A stretch of DNA of 12,079 nt, taken from NCBI GenBank assembly GCA_902490055.1, contig CABUCP010000045.1:1-12079 (forward strand), read 5' to 3'. The notes beneath the pieces were generated by a model, which was not told the origin of the DNA, did not search any database, and saw only the letters and a program-made list of their open reading frames with translations. Shown here piece after piece: positions 1-9,702 of this stretch (positions are counted from its first letter, which is position 1; every line of letters begins with the position of its first letter). Made by a program: the position numbers and the translations under genes. Source of the stretch: an uncultured Klebsiella sp. GTDB taxonomy: Bacteria; Pseudomonadota; Gammaproteobacteria; Enterobacterales; Enterobacteriaceae.

Positions 1-22
1 TGATAAGTAAGCGGGCATAGAG

Positions 23-778
23 ATGGTTGAGGATTCACAAGAAACGACGCATTTTGGCTTTCAGACGGTAGCCAAAGAGCAGAAGGCTGACATGGTGGCG
101 CATGTATTCCATTCTGTCGCTGCAAAATATGATGTGATGAACGATTTGATGTCGTTCGGTATTCATCGCTTGTGGAAGCGCTTCACCATCGACTGCAGCG
201 GCGTGCGTCGCGGGCAGACTGTGCTGGATCTGGCGGGCGGCACCGGTGACCTGACGGCGAAATTCTCCCGTCTGGTTGGGGAAACCGGTCGCGTCATGCT
301 TGCCGATATCAACGATTCAATGCTCAAAATGGGCCGCGAAAAGCTGCGTAACATCGGGATTGTCGGCAATGTCGAATACGTGCAGGCCAACGCCGAAGCG
401 CTGCCGTTTGCCGATAACACTTTTGACTGCATCACCATTTCATTTGGTCTGCGTAACGTTACCGATAAAGACAAGGCGCTGCGCTCGATGTACCGCGTAC
501 TGAAGCCGGGCGGGCGTCTGCTGGTGCTGGAGTTCTCCAAGCCGGTTCTCGATCCGTTGAGCAAAGCCTATGACGCTTACTCCTTCCACGTGCTGCCAAA
601 AGTTGGCGAGCTGGTGGCGAACGATGCGGAAAGCTATCGCTACCTGGCTGAATCCATCCGCATGCACCCCGATCAGGACACCCTGAAAGGCATGATGCAG
701 GAAGCCGGTTTTGAAAGCGTCGATTACTACAACCTGACGGCAGGTATCGTCGCGCTACACCGCGGCTATAAGTTCTGA
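23..778 (+). CDS. ubiE: Ubiquinone/menaquinone C-methyltransferase UbiE
   Basis: UbiE uses S-adenosylmethionine to C-methylate demethylmenaquinone to menaquinone and the matching benzoquinol intermediate in ubiquinone synthesis, so it serves both quinone pathways. The 251-residue product has the usual family length and is nearly identical to E. coli UbiE throughout. It is a class I methyltransferase. The SAM-binding glycine motif DLAGGTGDL is at residues 69-77, an acidic strand end (LADIN) lies about 25 residues later, and the family signatures [10 protein letters not shown] and [14 protein letters not shown] follow. The ATG at 23 is the start because the conserved N-terminus ([20 protein letters not shown]) begins right after it. 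The ribosome binding site is weak (GCGGG, 11-15). This is the first gene of the ubiE-ubiJ-ubiB operon, and its promoter lies left of the window. Identification is essentially certain from sequence similarity. Confidence 0.97.
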   Translation: MVEDSQETTHFGFQTVAKEQKADMVAHVFHSVAAKYDVMNDLMSFGIHRLWKRFTIDCSGVRRGQTVLDLAGGTGDLTAKFSRLVGETGRVMLADINDSMLKMGREKLRNIGIVGNVEYVQANAEALPFADNTFDCITISFGLRNVTDKDKALRSMYRVLKPGGRLLVLEFSKPVLDPLSKAYDAYSFHVLPKVGELVANDAESYRYLAESIRMHPDQDTLKGMMQEAGFESVDYYNLTAGIVALHRGYKF

Positions 779-791
779 CAGGAGGGACGCT

Positions 792-3015
<2,224 letters not shown>

Positions 3016-3020
3016 TGGGT

Positions 3021-3056
3021 TTCGCGTTTATCCTGGCGCATTGATTCTTGCGCGAA
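3021..3056 (+). other. Overlapping inverted repeats between ubiB and tatA
   Basis: Two mutually exclusive weak hairpins follow the ubiB stop. GCGCA (3036-3040) can pair with TGCGC (3049-3053), and TTCGCG (3021-3026) can pair with CGCGAA (3051-3056). No T-tract follows, so this is not a standard intrinsic terminator. It may only slow read-through from ubiB into tatA, or protect the 3' end of the ubi mRNA. Confidence 0.2.
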
Positions 3057-3101
3057 GTCATGTGAGCGGCCTGACAGAGAGGCGTCTCACCGGATGACGT
3101 G

Positions 3102-3107
3102 TATAAT
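3102..3107 (+). promoter_or_regulatory. Candidate -10 element of the tatABC promoter
   Basis: A perfect TATAAT lies 39 bases before the tatA start, in the 131-base gap after ubiB. Transcription would begin near 3113-3115 and give a leader of about 33 bases. No good -35 hexamer is present at 16-18 bases spacing, so the assignment rests on the -10 alone and on the known separate promoter of tatA in E. coli. If correct, tatABC expression is at least partly independent of the broken ubiB upstream. Confidence 0.5.
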
Positions 3108-3146
3108 GCGCTCTCATCATTCATCATCTGTCATAGGGGAACGTGT

Positions 3147-3398
3147 ATGGGTGGTATCAGTATTTGGCAGTTGTTAATTGTTGTCGTCATTGTAGTTCTG
3201 CTTTTCGGGACGAAGAAGCTGAGCTCGCTGGGGTCGGATTTAGGCGCATCGATCAAAGGCTTTAAAAAGGCCATGGGCGATGATGAAAAATCCGATAAAC
3301 CTACGGCGGATGCAGATTTTGCAGCGAAGACTATCGCTGATAAACAAGATGATGCGAAAAAAGACGAGACAAAACGCCACGACAAAGAGCAGGTGTAA
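3147..3398 (+). CDS. tatA: Twin-arginine translocase subunit TatA
   Basis: TatA is the pore-forming or membrane-thinning subunit of the Tat system, which moves folded proteins across the inner membrane. The 83-residue product has the standard layout: a short periplasmic N-terminus (MGGISIWQ, with polar Gln8), one hydrophobic helix (about residues 7-20), the FGTKKL hinge (20-25), an amphipathic helix ([13 protein letters not shown]), and a charged disordered tail ending RHDKEQV as in E. coli. It is six residues shorter than E. coli TatA (89), all within the variable tail. The ATG at 3147 is chosen because the conserved N-terminus begins there and a good ribosome binding site (AGGGGA, 3135-3140) stands 6 bases upstream. 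An in-frame GTG at 3099 overlaps the -10 element and is not a credible start. TatA is first in the tatABC operon. Confidence 0.96.
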   Translation: MGGISIWQLLIVVVIVVLLFGTKKLSSLGSDLGASIKGFKKAMGDDEKSDKPTADADFAAKTIADKQDDAKKDETKRHDKEQV

Positions 3399-3401
3399 TT
3401 C

Positions 3402-3938
3402 GTGTTCGATATCGGTTTTAGTGAACTATTGCTGGTGTTCGTGATTGGCCTCATTGTATTGGGGCCACAACGACTACCTGTCGCCGTTAAGACGGTGGCT
3501 GGCTGGATCCGTACGTTGCGCTCGTTGGCGACTACGGTACAAAATGAGCTTGCCCAGGAGCTAAAACTGCAGGAGTTTCAGGAGAGCCTGAAGAAGGTGG
3601 AGAAGGCCAGTCTGGATAACCTGACCCCGGAACTTAAGGCTTCGATGGATGAACTGCGCGAAGCGGCTGAATCCATGAAGCGCTCCTATACCGCCCACGA
3701 TCCTGAGAAGGCAAGCGACGAAGCGAACACCATCCATAATCCGGTGGTTAAAGGCAGCGAAGCGCAGCGTCAGGATGTCACGCCGGCAACGGCGGAACAT
3801 CAGGCTAGCGCCCCGGCCCATACGCCGGAACCCGCTGCTGAAGAGCAACCCGCTTCGCCGGCTGAAGTCCCGGCGGCCAAAGAAAAAGCCGCCGCGGCAG
3901 TGCCAGATTCTTCCCCCGCATCGAGTGATAAAGCGTAA
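3402..3938 (+). CDS. tatB: Twin-arginine translocase subunit TatB
   Basis: TatB joins TatC to form the receptor complex that binds twin-arginine signal peptides. The 178-residue product begins with the diagnostic [10 protein letters not shown] (Glu8), followed by a single transmembrane helix, the GPQRLP hinge (21-26) and a long amphipathic region extending to about residue 100. The tail from about 112 onward is rich in Ala, Pro and Glu and is seven residues longer overall than in E. coli (171), which is normal variation for this disordered part. The start codon is GTG at 3402, as in E. coli. Its ribosome binding site AGGTG (3391-3395) lies inside the end of tatA, and only three bases separate the tatA stop from this start, so translation is likely coupled. 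Confidence 0.96.
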   Translation: MFDIGFSELLLVFVIGLIVLGPQRLPVAVKTVAGWIRTLRSLATTVQNELAQELKLQEFQESLKKVEKASLDNLTPELKASMDELREAAESMKRSYTAHDPEKASDEANTIHNPVVKGSEAQRQDVTPATAEHQASAPAHTPEPAAEEQPASPAEVPAAKEKAAAAVPDSSPASSDKA

Positions 3939-3940
3939 AA

Positions 3941-4714
3941 ATGGGCGTAGACGAGACTCAACCGTTAATTTCACATCTGATTGAGCTGCGTAAGCGTCTG
4001 CTCAACAGCATTATTGCTATCCTGGTGATTTTCCTGGCGCTGGTTTACTTCGCCAATGATATTTATCAACTGGTATCCGCCCCGCTTATCAGCAAAATGC
4101 CGGTAGGCGCGACGATGATCGCCACGGATGTCGCCTCTCCCTTCTTCACGCCGATCAAACTGACCTTTATGGTGTCGGTGATCCTGTCGGTACCGGTCAT
4201 TCTGTACCAGGTATGGGCCTTCGTCGCACCAGCGCTGTACAAGCACGAACGTCGCCTGGTGATGCCGCTGCTGGTTTCCAGTACGCTGCTGTTCTATATC
4301 GGGATGGCTTTTGCCTACTTCGTGGTCTTTCCGCTGGCGTTCGGCTTCCTGACCCACGCCGCGCCGGAAGGGGTGCTGGTTTCTACCGATATCCGCAGCT
4401 ATCTCGATTTCGTCATGGCGCTATTTATGGCCTTCGGCGTATCGTTTGAAGTGCCGGTCGCCATCGTCCTGCTGTGCTGGATGGGTGTCACGACGCCGGA
4501 AGATTTGCGTAAAAAACGGCCCTATGTGCTGGTGGGCGCCTTCGTGGTCGGCATGCTGCTGACGCCGCCGGACGTGTTCTCGCAAACGCTATTGGCGATT
4601 CCAATGTACTTCCTGTTCGAAGTTGGGGTGTTCTTTGCCCGCTTCTACACCGGCAAACGTCTGACGCGTGATGAAGATGCCGCCGCCGAAGAGGCGGAGC
4701 GCAAAGAAGAGTAA
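3941..4714 (+). CDS. tatC: Twin-arginine translocase subunit TatC
   Basis: TatC is the six-helix core of the Tat translocase and recognises the twin-arginine motif. The 257 residues match E. coli TatC (258) along the whole length. Conserved positions known to matter are present: Pro48 in the first periplasmic loop, Glu103 in the cytoplasmic loop within YKHERR, and Glu170 in GVSFEVP. The N-terminal cytoplasmic LIELRKRLL element and the [15 protein letters not shown] loop are also intact. Hydrophobic segments are evident around residues 22-38, 74-95, 109-133, 155-178, 195-210 and 213-232. The ATG is two bases after the tatB stop and has almost no Shine-Dalgarno sequence, so it is probably translated by coupling from tatB. 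The acidic C-terminal tail ([13 protein letters not shown]) is variable in the family. Confidence 0.97.
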   Translation: MGVDETQPLISHLIELRKRLLNSIIAILVIFLALVYFANDIYQLVSAPLISKMPVGATMIATDVASPFFTPIKLTFMVSVILSVPVILYQVWAFVAPALYKHERRLVMPLLVSSTLLFYIGMAFAYFVVFPLAFGFLTHAAPEGVLVSTDIRSYLDFVMALFMAFGVSFEVPVAIVLLCWMGVTTPEDLRKKRPYVLVGAFVVGMLLTPPDVFSQTLLAIPMYFLFEVGVFFARFYTGKRLTRDEDAAAEEAERKEE

Positions 4715-4720
4715 TAACGC

Positions 4721-4742
4721 CAACCGCCCGTCAGGGCGGTTG
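4721..4742 (+). terminator. Hairpin after tatC (partial terminator or attenuator)
   Basis: A perfect 9-bp GC-rich stem (CAACCGCCC, 4721-4729, with GGGCGGTTG, 4734-4742) closes a four-base loop GTCA. It begins six bases after the tatC stop. No U-tract follows (next bases TCATATGGG), so full termination is doubtful. It sits directly before the tatD ribosome binding site at 4749-4753. The likely effects are stabilising the tatABC mRNA and reducing transcription or translation of tatD relative to tatABC. Confidence in the structure is high; its role is inferred. Confidence 0.6.
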
Positions 4743-4758
4743 TCATATGGGAGTTACG

Positions 4759-5541
4759 ATGTTTGATATCGGCGTGAATCTGACCAGCTCACAGTTTGCC
4801 CGCGATCACGATGAGGTGGTGGCGCGCGCGCAGGCGGTGGGCGTCCATGGGATGTTGCTGACCGGCACTAACTTGCATGAGAGCCAGCAGGCAAAAACGC
4901 TGGCCGGTTATTACGCTAACTGCTGGTCAACCGCGGGCGTCCATCCGCACGACAGCAGCCACTGGACTGAGTCGGTCGCCGACGAAATTCACGCGCTGGC
5001 GCGTGAGCCGCAGGTGGTGGCCATTGGCGAATGCGGCCTCGATTTCAACCGCAATTTCTCAACGCCGCAGGAGCAGGAAAAGGCATTCAGCGCCCAGTTG
5101 GCGCTGGCGGCCGAGCTGTCGATGCCGGTATTTTTACACTGCCGCGACGCCCACGAACGCTTCCTGGCGTTGCTGGAGCCCTGGCTGGATAAACTGCCCG
5201 GCGCCGTTGTGCACTGCTTTACCGGTAGCCGTGAAGACGTTCGTGAATGTCTCGAACGCGGGCTATTTATCGGGATTACCGGCTGGGTGTGCGATGAGCG
5301 CCGCGGTCTGGAACTCCGCGAGCTGCTGCCGGATATTCCGGCGGATCGCCTGCTGTTGGAGACTGATGCGCCGTATCTGCTGCCGCGTGACATGAAACCC
5401 AAGCCCTCCTCGCGGCGTAACGAACCCGCTTATCTGCCGCATATCCTGGCAAGCGTAGCAGGTTGGCGCAACGAGGAAGCGCAGTGGTTGGAAGAGGTTA
5501 CGGATGCGAACGTCAGGAAGCTTTTTGGCGTGCGCTTTTAA
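4759..5541 (+). CDS. tatD: Metal-dependent 3'-5' exonuclease TatD
   Basis: TatD is a cytoplasmic metal-dependent nuclease of the amidohydrolase (TIM-barrel) superfamily, reported to act in repair of oxidative DNA damage and not to be needed for Tat export. Metal-site motifs are all present in the 260-residue product: GVHPH (60-64), GECGLDF (Glu91), HCRDAH (His127), HCFTG (His152) and ETDAPYLLP (Asp203). The start is placed at 4759, where the conserved [11 protein letters not shown] begins, with ribosome binding site GGGAG (4749-4753) 5 bases upstream. An in-frame ATG at 4747 overlaps that site and is less likely. The gene lies downstream of the tatC hairpin and probably receives reduced read-through from tatABC. 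Its 3' end faces rfaH with only eight bases between the two stops and no visible bidirectional terminator. Confidence 0.95.
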   Translation: MFDIGVNLTSSQFARDHDEVVARAQAVGVHGMLLTGTNLHESQQAKTLAGYYANCWSTAGVHPHDSSHWTESVADEIHALAREPQVVAIGECGLDFNRNFSTPQEQEKAFSAQLALAAELSMPVFLHCRDAHERFLALLEPWLDKLPGAVVHCFTGSREDVRECLERGLFIGITGWVCDERRGLELRELLPDIPADRLLLETDAPYLLPRDMKPKPSSRRNEPAYLPHILASVAGWRNEEAQWLEEVTDANVRKLFGVRF

Positions 5542-5549
5542 CCGCGCCG

Positions 5550-6038
5550 TCAGATTTTATAGAAGTCGGTGTTTTTAACGCTTTGCAGTACCTGCTTGTT
5601 CAACAGGTTGAGCAACAGCATAGAGCGAGCTTCGCCATCGGGTTCGGTGAAGATAGCTCTCAGGCCTTCAAACGCGCCATCGGTAATCAACACGCTATCG
5701 CCTTCGTGAGGCGTTTCCGGGTCGGTAATACCTTCAGGTTTGTAGATGGAAAGCTGATGAATAACCTCTGAGGGCACCATAGCCGGCTGCGCGCCAAAGC
5801 GTACGAAGCTGTTCACTCCGCGGGTTGCGCTGATGGTGGTGGTATGGATGACTTCAGGATCGAATTCGACGAACAGATAGTTCGGGAATAGGGGCTCGCT
5901 GACCGTGGTGCGTTTACCACGGATAATTTTTTCCAGCGCGATCGTTGGCATCAAGCAGTTGACTGCCTGACGTTCAAGGTGTTCCTGAGCGCGTTGAAGC
6001 TGCCCACGTTTGCAATAAAGTAAGTACCAGGCTTGCAT
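5550..6038 (-). CDS. rfaH: Transcription antitermination protein RfaH
   Basis: RfaH is a NusG paralogue recruited by ops elements, typically in operons for LPS core, O-antigen, capsule and conjugation, where it suppresses pausing and Rho termination. The product has 162 residues, as in E. coli. The NGN domain is residues 1-100, with the RNA polymerase-binding HTT motif at 65-67. The KOW domain follows (about 113-162) and is the one known to refold from an alpha-helical hairpin to a beta barrel. Both partners of the interdomain salt bridge that keeps E. coli RfaH autoinhibited are conserved (Glu48, Arg138). The ATG at 6036-6038 fits the conserved [20 protein letters not shown]; upstream in-frame starts would add an unrelated 11-residue extension. 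A purine-rich site (GGAAAGAG) precedes it. No ops element is visible within this window. Confidence 0.96.
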   Translation of the reverse strand: MQAWYLLYCKRGQLQRAQEHLERQAVNCLMPTIALEKIIRGKRTTVSEPLFPNYLFVEFDPEVIHTTTISATRGVNSFVRFGAQPAMVPSEVIHQLSIYKPEGITDPETPHEGDSVLITDGAFEGLRAIFTEPDGEARSMLLLNLLNKQVLQSVKNTDFYKI

Positions 6039-6082
6039 AATAACTCTTTCCATTTTACTACCTGCAAGCATTCGCGAAAACC

Positions 6083-6088
6083 ATTATA
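6083..6088 (-). promoter_or_regulatory. Candidate -10 element of the rfaH promoter
   Basis: Read on the minus strand, 6088-6083 is a perfect TATAAT, 44 bases upstream of the rfaH start codon. A transcript would begin about 6076 and have a leader of roughly 38 bases. No convincing -35 hexamer is present at standard spacing. It lies about 70 bases from a similar TATAAT in the opposite orientation serving ubiD, making this a divergent promoter region. Confidence 0.5.
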
Positions 6089-6159
6089 TGCGAAAGCGTA
6101 AATACCGTGTTCTTTTACGCTAATGTAACAAAAATACAGCATCGTTGCGGCGAAAATCG

Positions 6160-6165
6160 TATAAT
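6160..6165 (+). promoter_or_regulatory. Candidate -10 element of the ubiD promoter
   Basis: A perfect TATAAT lies 32 bases before the ubiD ATG, giving a predicted transcript start near 6172 and a leader of about 25 bases that includes the GAGGT at 6180-6184. The upstream sequence offers no clear TTGACA-like hexamer at 16-18 bases. It is placed in the 159-base divergent gap between rfaH and ubiD, where a rightward promoter is required. Confidence 0.5.
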
Positions 6166-6197
6166 CAGCCGCTTGTATAGAGGTCAACAATAACTCC

Positions 6198-7667
6198 ATG
6201 AAATACCACGATCTACGCGACTTTCTGACACTACTTGAGCAGCAGGGCGAACTGAAAAGGATAACCTTGCCGGTCGACCCGCACCTGGAAATTACCGAAA
6301 TTGCCGATCGCACTTTGCGTGCCGGCGGCCCGGCGCTGCTGTTTGAAAACCCGAAAGGCTATTCGATGCCGGTGCTCTGCAACCTGTTCGGTACCCCTCG
6401 CCGCGTGGCGCTGGGTATGGGCCAGGAAGATGTTAGCTCGCTGCGGGAAGTGGGAAAATTATTGGCCTTCCTGAAAGAGCCTGAACCGCCAAAAGGTTTC
6501 CGCGATCTATTTGATAAGCTGCCGCAATTCAAGCAGGTATTAAATATGCCGACCAAACGCCTGCGCGGTGCGCCTTGCCAGCAAAAAATCATTAAGGGCG
6601 ATGATGTCGACCTGAATAACATCCCAATTATGACCTGCTGGCCGGAAGATGCCGCGCCGCTGATTACCTGGGGGCTGACGGTGACTCGTGGACCGCACAA
6701 AGAGCGGCAGAATCTGGGGATTTATCGCCAGCAGCTGATCGGCAAAAATAAACTTATCATGCGCTGGCTATCCCACCGCGGCGGCGCTCTGGATTTCCAG
6801 GAGTGGTGCGCGGAACACCCCGGCGAGCGTTTCCCGGTTTCTGTAGCGCTTGGCGCCGATCCGGCAACGATTCTCGGTGCGGTGACGCCGGTACCCGATA
6901 CGCTGTCGGAATATGCTTTTGCGGGCCTACTGCGCGGGACCAAAACCGAAGTAGTGAAGTGCGTTTCCAACGACCTGGAAGTCCCGGCTAGCGCGGAAAT
7001 CGTGCTCGAAGGCTATATTGAGGCAGGGGAAATGGCCCCGGAAGGCCCGTATGGCGACCATACCGGCTACTACAATGAAGTGGACAGCTTCCCGGTGTTT
7101 ACGGTGACCCATATTACCCAGCGCGAAGACGCGATTTACCATTCGACCTATACCGGTCGTCCGCCGGATGAACCTGCGGTACTGGGCGTGGCGCTGAATG
7201 AAGTCTTTGTGCCGATTCTGCAAAAGCAGTTCCCTGAAATCGTCGACTTCTATCTGCCGCCGGAAGGGTGCTCCTATCGCCTGGCGGTGGTCACCATGAA
7301 AAAGCAGTACGCCGGCCACGCCAAACGCGTAATGATGGGCGTCTGGTCGTTCTTGCGTCAGTTCATGTACACCAAATTCGTGATTGTCTGCGATGACGAC
7401 GTTAACGCGCGCGACTGGAACGACGTGATTTGGGCGATTACTACCCGTATGGACCCGGCTCGTGATACGGTACTGGTAGAAAATACGCCAATAGATTATC
7501 TGGATTTTGCCTCGCCGGTTTCCGGCTTGGGTTCAAAAATGGGGCTGGATGCCACAAATAAATGGCCTGGCGAAACCCAGCGTGAATGGGGTCGTCCAAT
7601 CAAGAAAGATCCTGAGGTGACGGCACGCATCGATGCCATCTGGGATGAGCTGGCCATCTTCAAATAA
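6198..7667 (+). CDS. ubiD: 3-octaprenyl-4-hydroxybenzoate decarboxylase UbiD
   Basis: UbiD uses prenylated FMN, supplied by the prenyltransferase UbiX, to decarboxylate 3-octaprenyl-4-hydroxybenzoate in ubiquinone synthesis. The 489-residue product is nearly identical to E. coli UbiD (497) over its length. Residues matching known prFMN or active-site positions are present: Asn172 in NLGIYRQQ, Glu238 in LSEYAFAG and Asp287 in [12 protein letters not shown]. The start is the ATG before KYHDLRDFL. The E. coli form has three extra N-terminal residues, but here no in-frame start exists just upstream. The putative ribosome binding site GAGGT (6180-6184) is rather far away (13 bases). The C-terminus ends AIFK at TAA 7665-7667, about five residues short of E. 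coli; a one-base difference in the AAA run appears responsible. It is unlikely to affect the core fold. fre follows 55 bases downstream in the same direction. Confidence 0.96.
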   Translation: MKYHDLRDFLTLLEQQGELKRITLPVDPHLEITEIADRTLRAGGPALLFENPKGYSMPVLCNLFGTPRRVALGMGQEDVSSLREVGKLLAFLKEPEPPKGFRDLFDKLPQFKQVLNMPTKRLRGAPCQQKIIKGDDVDLNNIPIMTCWPEDAAPLITWGLTVTRGPHKERQNLGIYRQQLIGKNKLIMRWLSHRGGALDFQEWCAEHPGERFPVSVALGADPATILGAVTPVPDTLSEYAFAGLLRGTKTEVVKCVSNDLEVPASAEIVLEGYIEAGEMAPEGPYGDHTGYYNEVDSFPVFTVTHITQREDAIYHSTYTGRPPDEPAVLGVALNEVFVPILQKQFPEIVDFYLPPEGCSYRLAVVTMKKQYAGHAKRVMMGVWSFLRQFMYTKFVIVCDDDVNARDWNDVIWAITTRMDPARDTVLVENTPIDYLDFASPVSGLGSKMGLDATNKWPGETQREWGRPIKKDPEVTARIDAIWDELAIFK

Positions 7668-7672
7668 CAGTA

Positions 7673-7697
7673 AGCGGGGCTAACGCCGCTGTTTTGC
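7673..7697 (+). terminator. Weak hairpin with short T-run between ubiD and fre
   Basis: AGC (7673-7675) and GGC (7678-7680) can pair with GCC (7685-7687) and GCT (7688-7690), leaving a two-base GG bulge and the loop TAAC. GTTTTGC follows. The structure resembles a leaky intrinsic terminator. The imperfect stem and four-base T-run mean it may only reduce read-through into fre. Confidence 0.25.
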
Positions 7698-7722
7698 TCT
7701 ATAGACCCGACAGAGGGGACGC

Positions 7723-8424
7723 ATGACAACCTTAAGCTGTAAAGTGACCTCGGTGGAGGCGATTACCGATACCGTATATCGCGTTCGATTAGTACCGGAA
7801 GCGGCATTCTCTTTTCGCGCCGGCCAGTATCTGATGGTAGTGATGGACGAGCGCGACAAACGCCCGTTTTCTATGGCTTCCACACCGTCGGAACACGAGT
7901 TTATTGAGCTACATATCGGTGCTTCTGAGCTCAATCTGTATGCGATGGCGGTGATGGATCGCATCCTGAAAGAGCGTGAGATTGAGGTTGATATTCCGCA
8001 TGGCGAAGCCTGGCTGCGCGATGACGAAGATCGTCCGCTGATTCTGATCGCCGGCGGCACCGGTTTCTCTTATGTGCGTTCTATTCTGTTAACCGCGCTG
8101 GCGCGCAATCCGAACCGTGATATCACCATCTACTGGGGCGGTCGCGAGGCTAAGCACTTATACGATTTGGCCGAGCTGGAAGCGTTGAGCGTCAAGCATC
8201 CGAGTCTGCGTATTGAGCCCGTGGTCGAGCAGCCTGAAGAAGGCTGGCGCGGACGCTCTGGTACGGTACTGACTGCCGTGCTACAGGACTACGGTACGCT
8301 GGCCGAGCATGATATCTACATTGCCGGTCGTTTTGAGATGGCCAAGATTGCCCGCGACCTGTTCTGCAATGAACGCGGCGCGCGTGAAGATCGCCTGTTT
8401 GGCGATGCGTTTGCCTTTATCTGA
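7723..8424 (+). CDS. fre: NAD(P)H-flavin reductase Fre
   Basis: Fre reduces free flavins (riboflavin, FMN, FAD) with NADPH or NADH. The reduced flavins can reduce ferric siderophores, reactivate ribonucleotide reductase and support flavin-dependent enzymes. The 233-residue product has exactly the E. coli length and high identity. It belongs to the ferredoxin-NADP reductase superfamily: an N-terminal flavin-binding beta barrel with RPFSMAS (47-53) and a C-terminal NAD(P)-binding domain with AGGTGFSY (110-117), YWGGRE, and [15 protein letters not shown] near the end. A strong ribosome binding site (AGAGGGG, 7712-7718) stands 4 bases before the ATG. It may be expressed with ubiD through the weak hairpin or from its own promoter; none is obvious in the 55-base gap. 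The terminator right after the stop codon is oriented for fadBA. Confidence 0.96.
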   Translation: MTTLSCKVTSVEAITDTVYRVRLVPEAAFSFRAGQYLMVVMDERDKRPFSMASTPSEHEFIELHIGASELNLYAMAVMDRILKEREIEVDIPHGEAWLRDDEDRPLILIAGGTGFSYVRSILLTALARNPNRDITIYWGGREAKHLYDLAELEALSVKHPSLRIEPVVEQPEEGWRGRSGTVLTAVLQDYGTLAEHDIYIAGRFEMAKIARDLFCNERGAREDRLFGDAFAFI

Positions 8425-8453
8425 AAATAAAAAACCCGCCCCTGACAGGCGGG
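8425..8453 (-). terminator. Rho-independent terminator of fadBA
   Basis: On the minus strand, CCCGCC (8453-8448) pairs with GGCGGG (8440-8435) around a seven-base loop, followed directly by six T (8434-8429) and then ATTTT, reaching to the fre stop codon. This is a textbook intrinsic terminator reading leftward and ends the fadBA transcript about 80-100 bases after the fadA stop. In the rightward direction the tract is A-rich before the stem and lacks T after it, so it should not stop fre transcription. Confidence 0.9.
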
Positions 8454-8480
8454 AAGAACGGCAACTAAACCCCCTCTAAT

Positions 8481-8514
8481 CCATTATTGCCTGTTGGCTG
8501 GCAGGCAATAATGG
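8481..8514. repeat. Perfect 13-bp inverted repeat between fre and fadA
   Basis: CCATTATTGCCTG (8481-8493) and CAGGCAATAATGG (8502-8514) are exact reverse complements around an eight-base loop, TTGGCTGG. The structure forms in RNA from either strand. Leftward, it is the first stem-loop of the fadBA 3' UTR. Rightward, it lies about 57 bases after the fre stop and is followed, after a seven-base gap, by TTTTTT (8522-8527), so it might also help end fre transcription, though the gap is long for an intrinsic terminator. Confidence 0.85.
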
Positions 8515-8529
8515 CATCGAGTTTTTTAC

Positions 8530-9702
<1,173 letters not shown>

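Larger units (their letters stand above)
8425..8529 (-). ncRNA. Possible 3'-UTR-derived small RNA of fadBA
   Basis: The fadBA 3' UTR has the architecture of an Hfq-type 3'-UTR sRNA: an A-rich start after the fadA stop, a perfect 13-bp stem-loop (8514-8481), a single-stranded purine-rich linker with GAGGGGG, and a strong GC hairpin ending in a U-tract. Processing after the fadA stop would release an RNA of about 90-105 bases. From memory, and unverified, an Hfq-associated RNA from the fadBA 3' UTR has been reported in E. coli. A simple mRNA-stabilising structure is the main alternative. The structural elements are seen; the RNA itself is inferred. Confidence 0.35.

Noticed and set aside
1..22. 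TGATAA at the window start as the end of an upstream gene (rmuC in relatives)
   Set aside because: Too few bases to support any coding assignment.
3062..3090. GTGAG...CTCAC inverted repeat before the tatA promoter
   Set aside because: Only five base pairs around a 19-base loop; expected by chance and with no matching known operator.
3099..3146. GTG at 3099 as an upstream start for tatA
   Set aside because: It overlaps the TATAAT promoter element and would add a 16-residue extension absent from TatA, whose N-terminus must match MGGISIWQ.
4747..4758. ATG at 4747 as the tatD start
   Set aside because: It overlaps the ribosome binding site serving the ATG at 4759, where the conserved protein begins.
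6039..6071. Upstream in-frame starts for rfaH giving an 11-residue extension
   Set aside because: The extension [11 protein letters not shown] is not part of RfaH, and a purine-rich site precedes the internal ATG that yields exactly 162 residues.
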